A DNA stretch of 46,299 nucleotides from UBA9732 sp963606545 (GTDB lineage Bacteria > Spirochaetota > Spirochaetia > Sphaerochaetales > Sphaerochaetaceae), in contig CAVCYP010000008.1 in the NCBI GenBank assembly GCA_963606545.1, positions 1 to 46,299 of the forward strand. The letters run 5' to 3'. The position numbers were made by a program, and so were the translations under genes. Below are positions 33,929-44,010 of the stretch, one piece after another. Numbering within the stretch: the stretch's first letter is position 1; every line of letters starts with the position of its first letter. A model generated the notes under the pieces. It was not told the DNA's origin. It did not search any database and saw only the letters and a program-made list of their open reading frames with translations.

Positions 33929-34972
33929 ATGCAAGAGCTGTTAAATTGTTTAGGAACCAGAGTATTAGTTGCAACTGATTTTAATGACCTATCCTATCAT
34001 GTAGGTTCATTGGGCAATCATACTCTTTGGGTCTGTGATAGCAATACAGCACGCATGGTCAGGCCTCTACCTACACCAAACGTAATTATAGATGCTGGCG
34101 AGAATTCCAAGAATTATTCTTCTGTGGAGAAGATTCTTAGCACAGCAGCTGAAAATAATCTTGGTCGCGACTGCACCTTCATTGCTCTTGGCGGTGGAGT
34201 TATTTGCGACCTAACTGCTTTTTCTGCATCAATTTACATGCGTGGTTGCCGGCTGGTACTTATTCCAACTACCCTCTTGGCAATGTGCGACGCCTCAATT
34301 GGTGGCAAAACCTGCGTGAACTTCCGCTACACCAAAAACTTAATTGGCACCTTCTTCCCCGCCAACGAAGTTTTAATTTGTGCCGATACTCTTAAGTCCC
34401 TTTCCAACAAGGACTTCACAAACGGTCTTGCAGAAGTTATCAAACATTGTTTTTTAACTGAAAGTGATGAACTTTTTAACATCTTAGCAACTTCTAAAGA
34501 CAAAATCATGGCAAGAGATGTTCCAACTCTAAGTAAGATTGTCTCTCTTTCTCTTGAAGTTAAAAAGAGTTATGTTGAACAAGATCCATATGACAGACTT
34601 GGGGTTAGAGCCGCCCTTAACTTAGGCCATACCTTTGGTCATGCCCTGGAAAGCCTTTCCAGAATGCAATGCACCCACGGACAAGCTGTTGCTTGGGGGG
34701 TTGGAAGAGCTTCCCAAGCTAGCTATGAGATTGGACTTTGTTCACAGGAATTTGCAAATGGTGTAAATAAACTTCTAGCCTTCTATGGTTATGATATTAA
34801 TTACAGAATCAATAGAAGTGATTGGCTTGATTATAAGCATCATCTTTCAAAAGATAAAAAAGTGGTCAATAATGTACCAAAGTTTGTGCTTTTGAAGGAT
34901 CAAGGTCATATTCAAGTTTGCGAGCTCGATGAAATTCTTATAAAAAAACTTGTCATGATGACATCGGTTTAA
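33929..34972 (+). CDS. aroB: 3-dehydroquinate synthase
   Basis: 347 aa. Cyclises DAHP to 3-dehydroquinate in the shikimate pathway; NAD-dependent with a metal. ALGGGVICDLTAF binds NAD, and PTTLLAMCDASIGGKTCVNF and NLGHTFGHALE carry the catalytic Lys and the metal-binding His residues. Length matches the family. The iscS-like gene follows after 20 bases and has its own promoter overlapping the aroB end. Confidence 0.95.
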   Translation: MQELLNCLGTRVLVATDFNDLSYHVGSLGNHTLWVCDSNTARMVRPLPTPNVIIDAGENSKNYSSVEKILSTAAENNLGRDCTFIALGGGVICDLTAFSASIYMRGCRLVLIPTTLLAMCDASIGGKTCVNFRYTKNLIGTFFPANEVLICADTLKSLSNKDFTNGLAEVIKHCFLTESDELFNILATSKDKIMARDVPTLSKIVSLSLEVKKSYVEQDPYDRLGVRAALNLGHTFGHALESLSRMQCTHGQAVAWGVGRASQASYEIGLCSQEFANGVNKLLAFYGYDINYRINRSDWLDYKHHLSKDKKVVNNVPKFVLLKDQGHIQVCELDEILIKKLVMMTSV

Positions 34973-34986
34973 GTTTTCTCTATAAT
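34958..34986 (+). promoter_or_regulatory. promoter of the cysteine desulfurase gene (leaderless start)
   Basis: ATGACA (34958-34963), 17-bp spacer, perfect TATAAT (34981-34986). The predicted start 7 bases on is 34993, the A of the ATG. The -35 box lies inside the aroB 3' end. Confidence 0.7.
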
Positions 34987-34992
34987 TTTGTC

Positions 34993-36147
34993 ATGCATTA
35001 TTTTGATTGGACAGCAACAACTCCTATGAGTGAATCTGCTATTGAAGAATATTCTTCATGTGCAAGAAGATATATTGGGAATCCGTCTTCAACCCATGGC
35101 CTTGGCGTTGAAGCAGCTCAACGCTTAATTGAAGAGCGTAAAAAGACAGCTTCTATGCTTGGAACCTCACCTTCTAACATTTATTTCACTTCTGGTGGGA
35201 CAGAAAGTGATTCAATTGTCATATCTTCTTTGTTAAAGTCCCCTTCACCTGGAGAGATTATTACAACTGGCATTGAGCATTCTGCCGTTTTAGAGTGGAA
35301 AAAGACCCTAGAAGCCGCAGGCTGGAAATTTACTGTCCTACAGTGCCCAGGTGGCTATCTAAAACCAGAAACATTAGAAAAGGCGTTGAATGACAAAGTC
35401 AGAATGGTTTGTGTAATGAAGGTTAATAATGTTACAGGCACAATTCAGGACACAAAAACTATTGCTACAATCATCAGAGCGAAAGAGAAAGAATTTGGTA
35501 GACATATTCATTTTCACTGTGATGCGGTTCAAGCTCTGGGTAAGATTCCATTTAATTTATCTGAGGAAGATTTTGACTCTGCAGCTTTCAGTGCTCATAA
35601 GTTCAGAGGTCCAAGAGGCGTTGGAATTCTCTATAACAGAAACAAAGCAATTACCTCACTGTCTCGCGGCGGTGGACAGGAAAATGGACTTAGACCTGGA
35701 ACAGAAAATCTTGCTGGAATTTGCGCAATGAACAAGGCTTTGGAAGAAGCTCTAGCTGTTTTAGAGGAGAAATATCAGCAAATTTTGGTATTTAGAAACA
35801 AAATTTCTTCCGTATGTTCAGAACTTGGAATTAAACAGCTTTCTCCAACTTCTGTTGAGCAAGGCTCATTTTCTCCTTACCTTATAAGTATTTCCGTCAA
35901 GTCAATACCCTCAGAAGTCTTTCTTAGAGTTCTGTCTGATAAAGGCTTTTGTCTTTCTGCCGGAAGTGCTTGTTCTTCTAATACAAAAGGTAAAGCTGAA
36001 GGCGTACTTGCTGCTATGAACTTTGACCCTATGGACAGACGCTCTAGCATAAGGATATCCTTTGGCAGTGAAAATACTGATGAAGAAGTTAATCTTTTGT
36101 GCAATGCAATTAAAGACACCTACAAGGAGTTAGGTTATGGAAAATAA
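34993..36147 (+). CDS. cysteine desulfurase (IscS/NifS/NifZ type)
   Basis: 384 aa PLP enzyme that releases sulfur from cysteine as a persulfide. TSGGTESDS, HCDAVQALGKIPF and SAHKFRGPRGVG (PLP-binding Lys) are family motifs; SAGSACSSN contains the catalytic Cys. The gene overlaps thiI by 11 bases. In B. subtilis the NifZ desulfurase is paired with a rhodanese-less ThiI; this pair looks equivalent, so sulfur for 4-thiouridine in tRNA is the likely use. Confidence 0.92.
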   Translation: MHYFDWTATTPMSESAIEEYSSCARRYIGNPSSTHGLGVEAAQRLIEERKKTASMLGTSPSNIYFTSGGTESDSIVISSLLKSPSPGEIITTGIEHSAVLEWKKTLEAAGWKFTVLQCPGGYLKPETLEKALNDKVRMVCVMKVNNVTGTIQDTKTIATIIRAKEKEFGRHIHFHCDAVQALGKIPFNLSEEDFDSAAFSAHKFRGPRGVGILYNRNKAITSLSRGGGQENGLRPGTENLAGICAMNKALEEALAVLEEKYQQILVFRNKISSVCSELGIKQLSPTSVEQGSFSPYLISISVKSIPSEVFLRVLSDKGFCLSAGSACSSNTKGKAEGVLAAMNFDPMDRRSSIRISFGSENTDEEVNLLCNAIKDTYKELGYGK

Positions 36148-37330
36148 TACAACAGGAATGTCACTCTATCTCATCAAACTTGGTGAGATTAGTTTAAAAG
36201 GCTTAAACAGAGGTTTCTTTGAGAAGAAACTAAAGAATAATATAAAACTCAAAATTCATCCTTACAGAAGTGTTCTTACAAGAGAAAAAGGTCGTTTCTA
36301 TCTTTATGTTGACTCAGCTTGTCCAGAAGAACATGTTATAAAGACCCTAAAGACTACCTTTGGGGTTGTTGGCTTCTCAAGAGCTCTAGTCTGTGAGAAG
36401 GATTGGGCACAAATGTGTGACTGTGCAAAACAGCTTATTGAAAAAGAGCCTTTTGCTGATGGTACTGGTACTTTTAAGGCAGAATGCCGTCGTGGCGATA
36501 AATCTTTCTTTATGAATAGCTATCAGATTGAAGCTGAAATGGGTGGAATTGTACTTGATCGCTATCCAAACATGAAGGTTGATGTTCATCACCCACAAAA
36601 GCAAATCTTTATTGAAGTTAGAGATAAGGCCTATATGTACACCTCTCCAATTGCCGGTCCTGGTGGACTTCCAGTTGGAACAGCCGGTAAGGGTCTACTC
36701 CTTCTTTCAGGTGGAATCGACTCTCCTGTTGCCGGTTACAGAATGGCAAAACGTGGTCTTAAGCAGGATTGTCTTTACTTCCATGCTTATCCCTACACCT
36801 CTGAGATGGCTCTTCAGAAAGTCAAAGATCTTGCTAGACTCATTGCGCCCTACAATCAAGGTACTAACCTTGTAGTTGTTAATTTCACGGAATGTGAACT
36901 TTGGATTAAGGAACATTCCAAAGAAGAAGAACACACTCTCATGATGAGGGCCTGTATGATGAAGGTTGCCAATGCAATTGCAAAAGCCAGAGACTGTAAA
37001 GTTCTTGTTACAGGTGAGGCCCTTGGACAGGTTGCATCTCAAACGCTGGAAAGCATTTGCTTTACTAACAGCATGTCAGAAATTCCTGTTCTTAGACCAC
37101 TGGTTGCAATGGATAAAGGCGAGATTATAGACACAGCCCGTGAGATTGGCACCTATGAAACCAGTATTCTCCCCTATGATGACTGCTGTGTAGTCTTTAG
37201 CCCAAAGCATCCGCTTGTCAGACCTGAAGTTGCAGCTCAAACCGTCTCCTACCAAGAAATGAAGATTGAAGACCTTCTTCAGAAGGCTATTGATTCAGTT
37301 GAGGAGTTTCCAATAGGTTACAATGCATAA
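36137..37330 (+). CDS. thiI: tRNA 4-thiouridine synthase ThiI (no rhodanese domain)
   Basis: 397 aa. Installs s4U8 in tRNA, and in some organisms also helps thiazole synthesis. A ferredoxin-like and THUMP region at about 1-165 precedes the PP-loop SGGIDSPVAG at about 190-200. The protein ends about 90 residues short of E. coli ThiI, so the C-terminal rhodanese domain that carries the persulfide is missing; the adjacent desulfurase is then the expected donor. AAGGAG lies eight bases before the ATG. Confidence 0.93.
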   Translation: MENNTTGMSLYLIKLGEISLKGLNRGFFEKKLKNNIKLKIHPYRSVLTREKGRFYLYVDSACPEEHVIKTLKTTFGVVGFSRALVCEKDWAQMCDCAKQLIEKEPFADGTGTFKAECRRGDKSFFMNSYQIEAEMGGIVLDRYPNMKVDVHHPQKQIFIEVRDKAYMYTSPIAGPGGLPVGTAGKGLLLLSGGIDSPVAGYRMAKRGLKQDCLYFHAYPYTSEMALQKVKDLARLIAPYNQGTNLVVVNFTECELWIKEHSKEEEHTLMMRACMMKVANAIAKARDCKVLVTGEALGQVASQTLESICFTNSMSEIPVLRPLVAMDKGEIIDTAREIGTYETSILPYDDCCVVFSPKHPLVRPEVAAQTVSYQEMKIEDLLQKAIDSVEEFPIGYNA

Positions 37331-37370
37331 CATCACAAAACGCCAAGCCTACCTCCAGCCAGAAGAGACA

Positions 37371-37901
37371 ATGCGCACTTTTCTGGCACTTGAACTTAAC
37401 CCAGAAGCAAAAAACGAGCTCACTCGCCTCTCTGGACTAATCCAACAAAACTGCCACGGCTCATTTTGTAAGCAGGAAACCTATCACCTCACCCTAGCTT
37501 TTTTGGGAGAAATCACTCAGGAAGCTGCCACAAGTCTGACTTTTGTTTTAGAAGATGCTCTAAGCAAAACTAAATCTTTCAATTTAAGTCTTTGCCGTTT
37601 AGGTTACTTTGCACAGCCAGAAAGTGCCACAGTATTTTGTTCAACAGCAAAAGAAGAGCAACTTGATACTCTAGCACAAATTACTTATAAAGCAGCATGG
37701 GATTGTGGCATTGATTTTGATGCTAAAAAATTCCGGGCTCACATTACACTGGGTAGACGGGTAGACCTTAGAGGAATAAGGCTTGACAGCATTCCAGTAA
37801 CGCCGGTAAGTTTCCCGGTGCAGGCGATTTCACTATTTAAAAGTACGTTACACCGCACTGGACCAACCTATGAGGTGCTCCAGCGCATTGCATTAAATTA
37901 G
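37371..37901 (+). CDS. thpR: RNA 2',3'-cyclic phosphodiesterase ThpR (2H family)
   Basis: 176 aa. The two 2H motifs are HLTLAFLG and HITLGR. The family, once called 2'-5' RNA ligase, hydrolyses 2',3'-cyclic phosphate RNA ends. The start ATG at 37371 (MRTFLALEL) matches homologue starts; an upstream ATG at 37323 overlapping thiI would add 16 residues and cannot be ruled out. It is last in the desulfurase-thiI operon. It shares a TTAG with the gpsA stop on the other strand. Confidence 0.88.
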   Translation: MRTFLALELNPEAKNELTRLSGLIQQNCHGSFCKQETYHLTLAFLGEITQEAATSLTFVLEDALSKTKSFNLSLCRLGYFAQPESATVFCSTAKEEQLDTLAQITYKAAWDCGIDFDAKKFRAHITLGRRVDLRGIRLDSIPVTPVSFPVQAISLFKSTLHRTGPTYEVLQRIALN

Positions 37902-38887
37902 TGGACTTTTTCTATAGCGTAAATCATTTCTACCGCTTTTTGTGGGGTAATAACACCTCTGACAATCATGTCCAGAAGTTTTACTATTGGCATGTCAATC
38001 TTACGCTTTTTAGCAAGTTTAACTACTGGGGGTAAAGCATTTAAGCCTTCAACCACCATGCCAATTTGCTTTGTTGCCTCATTAGCAGGAACGCCCTGTC
38101 CAATGAGACGTCCACAGCGGTTATTTCTACTATGCGGGCTCATGCAGGTAACAATGAGGTCCCCAAGTCCTGCAAGGCCAAAGAAGGTTTCTTCTTGACA
38201 GCCAAGCTCAAGACCAAGCCGTTTCATCTCATGAATACCTAAAGTCATAATGGCAGCTTTAGCGTTATCGCCAAAGCCAAGCCCGTCTGAAAGCCCTGCA
38301 GCAAGGGCAAAGATATTCTTAATTGCACCACAGATTTCTACGCCACGGACATCGGAACTTGTGAAGACTTTCATATATTGCGTGCTAAACACACCTTGAA
38401 CAAACTTTGAAGCAGCTTCATCCTTAGAGGCAGCAATAATCATAGTAGGAAGGTCAATTGCAACCTCCTCTGCATGAGTTGGACCGGAAAGTGCAACAAT
38501 GCGCACTGGACCAACTTCATCCTCAATGACTTCTGAAAGCGTCTTGAAGGAATCATTTTCAAGCCCTTTAGCCACATCCACCACAATCTGGTCAGCTGTG
38601 ATATAAGGTGCAGCTTTCCTTGCCGTCTCTCTTACAAATACCGATGGTACAGAGAAAAGTACAATAGCTTTTCCTTCACAGGCCTCTTTGATATCTGTTG
38701 TATAGCAAATATTATTTGGAAGCACCATTTCTGGAAGCTTTGGATATTTATTTGTTGCTTTAAGATTATCAATTTCAGAGCTGATTGCAGACCAAACTGT
38801 TACATCTTTATCTGAATTAGCTAAAAGTCTAGCAAGAGCCATGCCCCAGGTTCCAGAACCAAGAACACCTATAGAAATTTTATTCAT
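37898..38887 (-). CDS. gpsA: glycerol-3-phosphate dehydrogenase [NAD(P)+]
   Basis: 329 aa. Reduces dihydroxyacetone phosphate to sn-glycerol 3-phosphate for phospholipids. The dinucleotide motif GVLGSGTWGMALARLL lies at about 8-23, SGPTHAEEVA is the mid-protein motif, and AIKNIFALAAG contains the catalytic Lys. It follows trpS by 18 bases as the last gene of the ileS operon. Confidence 0.97.
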   Translation of the reverse strand: MNKISIGVLGSGTWGMALARLLANSDKDVTVWSAISSEIDNLKATNKYPKLPEMVLPNNICYTTDIKEACEGKAIVLFSVPSVFVRETARKAAPYITADQIVVDVAKGLENDSFKTLSEVIEDEVGPVRIVALSGPTHAEEVAIDLPTMIIAASKDEAASKFVQGVFSTQYMKVFTSSDVRGVEICGAIKNIFALAAGLSDGLGFGDNAKAAIMTLGIHEMKRLGLELGCQEETFFGLAGLGDLIVTCMSPHSRNNRCGRLIGQGVPANEATKQIGMVVEGLNALPPVVKLAKKRKIDMPIVKLLDMIVRGVITPQKAVEMIYAIEKVH

Positions 38888-38905
38888 GAATTCTCCATTA
38901 ATTGT

Positions 38906-39922
38906 TTACTTCAAAAGAACATGCATGTGGTCTTTAACATCTGTGACCATAGCATTTCCAATCTCGTTTGCTTTAGCTGTTCCGCTCTTAATAATGTCTT
39001 TTACATCATCAAGATGGGCCTCGTAACCTGCTCTTCTTTCGCGTATTGGATCAAGGATTGAATTGAGCTTTTCCGCTAGCATTCTCTTACAGGCTACGCA
39101 ACCAATCTGGGCATTTTTACACATAGAACAGACGTTTTCTGCTTCACCAGCATTGAAGGTTTTATGGTAGGTGTAAACGGTGCAAACATCGGGGTTGCCA
39201 GGGATTTTGACGCTGATACGATTGGTATCGGTTACCGCTTGCATGACCTTTTGGGAGACCGTTTTGGCGTCGTCGGAGAGGTAGATGGCGTTGCCAAGGC
39301 TTTTGCCCATTTTGCTGTTGCCGTCTAGGCCGCAAAGGCGTCCGGTGGAAGAGAGTTTGGCTTCAGGTTCTGTGATGTTGGTGCCGTACATTTCGTTGAA
39401 ACGACGAACCAGTTTGCGGGAAAATTCAATGTGTGGGAGCTGGTCTTCGCCAACAGGGACCAAGTCTGCGTTGCAGAAAGTTATGTCTGCGGTCTGGGAG
39501 ACTGGGTAGCCTAAGAAGCCATAGGTGAGTTTTGAAAAATCGTAGGTGAAGTCTCCGTCAGTCTCGCCAAAGCCGTAGTTGCGGGATTCACTCTTAATTG
39601 TTGGGTTAATCAACAGGTGGTTAACGGTGGTGAGCATTGAGTAGAAGACTGTAAGTTCAGCTATAGCAGTGACTTGCGATTGCTGGACAAAAGTGATGTT
39701 GTTGGGGTCAAGGCCAACAGAGAGGTTGTCCATTGCCACCTGGTAGATGCTGTCGTTAATCAGTTGTGGGTTCTGAAAGTGTGTGGTCAGCGCCTGAACG
39801 TCTGCCAAAAGGATGAACGTGTCATAGTCGTGCTGAAGTGCCACTCTGCTTTGAAGTGAGCCTACAAAGTGTCCTAAATGGAGTCTTCCAGTTGTTCTAT
39901 CGCCAGTTAAAATTCTTTTCAT
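38906..39922 (-). CDS. trpS: tryptophanyl-tRNA synthetase
   Basis: 338 aa class I synthetase. The HIGH-type motif is TTGRLHLGHFVGSL and the KMSKS-type motif is SKMGKSLGNA. It ends with VTDVKDHMHVLLK. GGAGGTAC precedes the ATG, which overlaps the upstream lipoprotein stop by 4 bases. A CSMCKNAQIGCVAC segment at about 268-281 has four Cys residues and could bind zinc. Confidence 0.95.
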   Translation of the reverse strand: MKRILTGDRTTGRLHLGHFVGSLQSRVALQHDYDTFILLADVQALTTHFQNPQLINDSIYQVAMDNLSVGLDPNNITFVQQSQVTAIAELTVFYSMLTTVNHLLINPTIKSESRNYGFGETDGDFTYDFSKLTYGFLGYPVSQTADITFCNADLVPVGEDQLPHIEFSRKLVRRFNEMYGTNITEPEAKLSSTGRLCGLDGNSKMGKSLGNAIYLSDDAKTVSQKVMQAVTDTNRISVKIPGNPDVCTVYTYHKTFNAGEAENVCSMCKNAQIGCVACKRMLAEKLNSILDPIRERRAGYEAHLDDVKDIIKSGTAKANEIGNAMVTDVKDHMHVLLK

Positions 39923-40845
39923 GTTGTACCTCCAAAGTTGAAAACCTCAAGAAGTCCTGTAATTGTATTCTTGATAGCCTCATTTTGTTCTTGTGTCAAA
40001 CCTAGATTCTTGACACTAACCATATCAAATTCTTGAACAAACTGCTCTTTCAGCTGTTCAAAGTCAATTGTCTCACCTGCTCTTCTGAGCTGCCCAACGT
40101 ACGAACCCTTGATAATTACAGAAAAGCTCTTTGCAAGTTCTTCATTCTTAAGCTTAAAATCAATAGAAAAGGTATCACCGTTTAGCATCAAAAGTATATA
40201 TTCAATGTTTTCAAGCGAGCTTCTAGGCACATCCAACCCTAAATCTATCAAAGTTTTAGGATTAGAAACGTAAATACCAATCTCACAGCTAGCTAACTTT
40301 TGTGCCTGGTCATCTGAAATCAGCTTCTCACTACTCTTAAACGTGCTCTGATAGCTCTCTTCAACTGAGTCCGATGAAAATAAGATTATCCCGTTTGAAG
40401 GAATAGCCACCTGAAGGCCACTAGTCTCATCTACAAAAAGTTTCAGACCACTCTCCCCTTTTTCCGGAGTAAAAAGATTGCTCATTTTTAAAGCAGCTGA
40501 AAGAAGTGTCTTGGAATAATCCCCTTCAATTGCCCCATCAAAATCATAGACGGATAAATCTGCTGGATAATCCAAATACTCACCCGTTTTATCAAACAGA
40601 ACAATTGAAAGTCTACTCATCCTTTGGGCAACATAGTCTACATCAGAAGAGGAAGTATCAACATATTCACCCAAGTTCAGTTTAGTAGCATCAACGGTAA
40701 TTACAAACTGTCCGTCCATCCCGTAGGATTGAATAAACATCTTATCCTTCAAAGGACTCTTGTGGGCACAAGATGGCACTAATGCCAAAATGCAAACCCC
40801 AAATATAAGAAGAAATCCTAATGGATGGACTTTAGCAGTTTTCAT
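39919..40845 (-). CDS. lipoprotein of unknown function
   Basis: 308 aa. The N-terminus is a lipoprotein signal with the lipobox VPSC and predicted lipidation at Cys26. The remaining about 280 residues are beta-rich and unfamiliar to me, with a repeated pattern of hydrophobic strands (FVITVDATKLNLG, SIDFKLKNEEL). It lies between ileS (12 bases) and trpS (4-base overlap), so it is expressed with synthetase genes. No function is assigned. Confidence 0.75.
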   Translation of the reverse strand: MKTAKVHPLGFLLIFGVCILALVPSCAHKSPLKDKMFIQSYGMDGQFVITVDATKLNLGEYVDTSSSDVDYVAQRMSRLSIVLFDKTGEYLDYPADLSVYDFDGAIEGDYSKTLLSAALKMSNLFTPEKGESGLKLFVDETSGLQVAIPSNGIILFSSDSVEESYQSTFKSSEKLISDDQAQKLASCEIGIYVSNPKTLIDLGLDVPRSSLENIEYILLMLNGDTFSIDFKLKNEELAKSFSVIIKGSYVGQLRRAGETIDFEQLKEQFVQEFDMVSVKNLGLTQEQNEAIKNTITGLLEVFNFGGTT

Positions 40846-40857
40846 ACTTTACTCAAT

Positions 40858-43800
40858 TTAGGCTTTCTCAATCTTTATACGAGCACCAGATTCAGTTTCA
40901 GGCGCATCCAATTCCTTATTGAAAGAAGACTTACTTGTAAGCGTTTCAGCTTCAATGAAATCCTTAAACTGGTTGTAAACCTTCTCCAGAACTTCATCTC
41001 CACCAATGGTAAGAAGGATTCTATCACTTACATCCAAGCCCGATTCCTTTCTCAAAGTCTGAATTGAACGTACCACATCTCTGGCAATTCCTTCATAAAG
41101 AAGCTCTTTAGAAACTTCAGTATCAAAACCAACTGTAAGCTCGCCTTCGTTGAGAATCTTAAGGTTAGCCTTTTCATTTCTCTGAATTACCAGATCATCC
41201 TTGCCAATTTCAACACTCTGGCCTTCACCGTATTCAATCTTGTGTTTGAGCCCTTCAAGTAGAGATGAAATGTGCTCACTTCTGAAGTCTTGAATCTTAG
41301 AAGCAACTTCCTTCATAGCCTTTCCAAGCTTAGAGCCAAGCACCTTGAAGTTGGCCTTAGCGGTGTAATCAACCAGTGAAGATTCATCCCCATTGATTTC
41401 AACCGCTTTAACGTTTAGCTCTTCAGCAATAATAGAAGACATGTTCTTAAGGATCTTTCTGTCCTCTTCATTTCTATCAACAAGGAAGAGTTTCTTAAGT
41501 GGCTGTCTATTCTTAAGGTTATTTGCACTTCTAAGAGATCTTCCCATTGTGATGGCCTTAACTGTTAAATCCATCATTTTTTCAAGGGCATAGTCTCTGT
41601 GTGAGGCATCATATTTTGGATAATCGCAAAGGTGTACACTTTCAGAATCTGAAGAAGTCTTTAAATTCTGATAAATTTCTTCACAGATGAAAGGAAGAAT
41701 TGGACAAGCAAGCTTTACAAAGGTCATAAGAACTTTATAAAGCGTGTCATATGCCATCTTCTTGTCGCCATCATTCTCGCTCTTCCAGAATCTTCTTCTG
41801 CTACGTCTGATGTACCAGTTGTTAAGGCTGTCCATGAAGCTTAGAAGATAACCACAAGCTCTCTGAATATCGTACTTGTCAAGTGCATCATCCATATCAT
41901 GAGTAAGAGCTTCCAAAGTTGAAATCATCCACTTATCAAGCGGATTCTTCAAGTCTTCATAGGAAGTCTCACTTGGAGTGTAACCATCTATGTTAGCGTA
42001 AGTTACAAAGAAGGAATAAGCGTTCCAAAGTGGAAGAATAATAGATTTCAGAACGTCTTTAACCATCTGGTCTGAGAATTTAAGATCATCGGCATGGACG
42101 GCGGCGCTATTCATAAGTGCAAATCTCAAGGCGTCGGCGCCGTATTGGTTGACAAGAATCATTGGATCTGTGAAGTTGCCTTTGCTCTTGGACATCTTTT
42201 CGCCGTCTTCAGCTAAGATAATGCCGTTTACTACACAGTGTTTGAAAGCAGGCTCGTCAAAGAGTGCGCTGGCCATGACAGTGAGGGTGTAGAACCAACC
42301 TCTAGTCTGATCTAGGCCTTCACAAATGAAGTCAGCTGGGAAGATTTTCTCAAATCTTTCTTGGTTTTCAAACGGGTAATGCAGCTGAGCATATGGCATG
42401 CTACCACTTTCAAACCAGCAGTCAAGAACATCTGGAACTCTTCTCATGGTTCCCTTTCCGTCTGGACTTGGCCAAGTGAGTTTGTCTACGTTGTGCTTGT
42501 GAATATCATCTACTTTCTGGCCACATTTTTCTTCAAGTTCAGCAATTGAGCCAATAACTTCAACATAGTCAGAACCATCACATTTCCATACTGGAATTGG
42601 ATTTCCCCAGAATCTGTTTCTTGAAATAGCCCAGTCTCTAGCCCCTTCAAGCCACTTACCAAAACGCCCATTCTTAAGATGTTCTGGAACCCAAGTAATC
42701 TTCTGGTTGTTAGCAACCATGTGTTCTTTGACTTTTGAGACGTTTACATACCAACAGTCCATTGCTCTGTAAATGAGTGGACTTCCTGTTCTCCAGCAGA
42801 AGGGATAGCTATGAAGGTAGTTTTCTCTCTTAACCAGCTTACCCTCTTCCTTAAGTCTTGCAATGATTGCTTTATCTGCATCCTTAACAAAGATTCCCTG
42901 ATAATCTGGGACTTCAGCGGTGAACTTACATTCATCATCAATTGGACAAACAACTGGAATTCCTGTTCCCTTTAGTACATTGTAGTCATCTTCACCAAAG
43001 CCAGGGGCAGTATGGACAATACCACAACCATCTACTGTTGTTACATAATCACCAAGAACTGTAACAAAAGCACCTTTGTCATAAAGATTTGCAAAGTAAT
43101 CAAACAAAGGTTCATAGCGCATACCAGCAAGTTCAGTACCTTTGAAATGCTGAAGAATTTCATAAGCACTTTCATCCTTGTAATAAGCACTAAGTCTTGC
43201 TTCTCCAAGGATATATTTGTCTCCAGATTCCTTATCAAGAAGCTTTACATAATCAATGTCTGGACCAAGAGCCAAAGCCAGGTTGGAAGGCAGTGTCCAA
43301 GGAGTGGTGGTCCAAGCAAGGAAATAGGTATCTGTAGTTCCCTTTACCTTAAATCTAACTGTAATAGCAGGATCTGTTACATCCTTATACCCACCAAGGT
43401 TTACTTCCATGTTTGAGAGTGGACAGCCAAGACCTGGGCTATATGGGAGAATGTTATAACCCTTATAAATAAGTCCCTTGTCATAAAGAGTTTTGAAAAC
43501 CCACCAAATGCTTTCCATAAAACTCTTATCCATGGTTTTGTAACCATGGTCAAAGTCTACCCATCTTCCCATTCTGGAGATGGTGTGCTTCCACTCATTG
43601 GTGTATTTCATAACACTTTCGCGACAACGATTATTGTAGTTTTCAACCCCATATTCTTGAATTTCTCTAGCACTAGAAATTCCAAGTTCTTTCTTCATAA
43701 GGTTTTCTACTGGAAGGCCGTGACAATCCCAACCCCAGTTGCGCACAACTCGCTGACCTTTCATTGTTCTATATCTTGGAATAATGTCCTTAATTGTACC

Positions 43801-43983
43801 AGGAACTAAATGCCCATAGTGAGGAAGTCCTGTTGCAAAGGGAGGACCATCATAGAAAGAGAACTCATTATCTGCAGGACGATTTTCTACTGATTTCTTA
43901 AAAATTTCATTATTATTCCAAAACTCCAGGATTTTTTCTTCCATCTTTGGAAAATCCTGTCTTGGGTCAACGCTTTTAAACAT
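40858..43983 (-). CDS. ileS: isoleucyl-tRNA synthetase (eukaryote-like form)
   Basis: 1041 aa. LPHYGHLVPGTIKD is the HIGH-type motif, DGEKMSKSKGNF is the KMSKS motif, and NWGWDCHGLPVE and the large insertion (editing domain) between them are typical. The long anticodon-binding region and the lack of a C-terminal zinc ribbon match the eukaryote-like IleS2 type, which in bacteria is often linked to mupirocin tolerance. I take the ATG at 43983 because GGAG lies 7 bases upstream; the TTG at 44001 is not used. Confidence 0.95.
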   Translation of the reverse strand: MFKSVDPRQDFPKMEEKILEFWNNNEIFKKSVENRPADNEFSFYDGPPFATGLPHYGHLVPGTIKDIIPRYRTMKGQRVVRNWGWDCHGLPVENLMKKELGISSAREIQEYGVENYNNRCRESVMKYTNEWKHTISRMGRWVDFDHGYKTMDKSFMESIWWVFKTLYDKGLIYKGYNILPYSPGLGCPLSNMEVNLGGYKDVTDPAITVRFKVKGTTDTYFLAWTTTPWTLPSNLALALGPDIDYVKLLDKESGDKYILGEARLSAYYKDESAYEILQHFKGTELAGMRYEPLFDYFANLYDKGAFVTVLGDYVTTVDGCGIVHTAPGFGEDDYNVLKGTGIPVVCPIDDECKFTAEVPDYQGIFVKDADKAIIARLKEEGKLVKRENYLHSYPFCWRTGSPLIYRAMDCWYVNVSKVKEHMVANNQKITWVPEHLKNGRFGKWLEGARDWAISRNRFWGNPIPVWKCDGSDYVEVIGSIAELEEKCGQKVDDIHKHNVDKLTWPSPDGKGTMRRVPDVLDCWFESGSMPYAQLHYPFENQERFEKIFPADFICEGLDQTRGWFYTLTVMASALFDEPAFKHCVVNGIILAEDGEKMSKSKGNFTDPMILVNQYGADALRFALMNSAAVHADDLKFSDQMVKDVLKSIILPLWNAYSFFVTYANIDGYTPSETSYEDLKNPLDKWMISTLEALTHDMDDALDKYDIQRACGYLLSFMDSLNNWYIRRSRRRFWKSENDGDKKMAYDTLYKVLMTFVKLACPILPFICEEIYQNLKTSSDSESVHLCDYPKYDASHRDYALEKMMDLTVKAITMGRSLRSANNLKNRQPLKKLFLVDRNEEDRKILKNMSSIIAEELNVKAVEINGDESSLVDYTAKANFKVLGSKLGKAMKEVASKIQDFRSEHISSLLEGLKHKIEYGEGQSVEIGKDDLVIQRNEKANLKILNEGELTVGFDTEVSKELLYEGIARDVVRSIQTLRKESGLDVSDRILLTIGGDEVLEKVYNQFKDFIEAETLTSKSSFNKELDAPETESGARIKIEKA

Positions 43984-44010
43984 ATTTTTCTCCAAAAACA
44001 AGTTTGCAAA

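Noticed and set aside
33873..33974. Extended N-terminus of the SDR protein (start at 33974)
   Set aside because: The Rossmann motif begins 7 residues after ATG 33872, and the longer version would cover the aroB promoter and overlap aroB.
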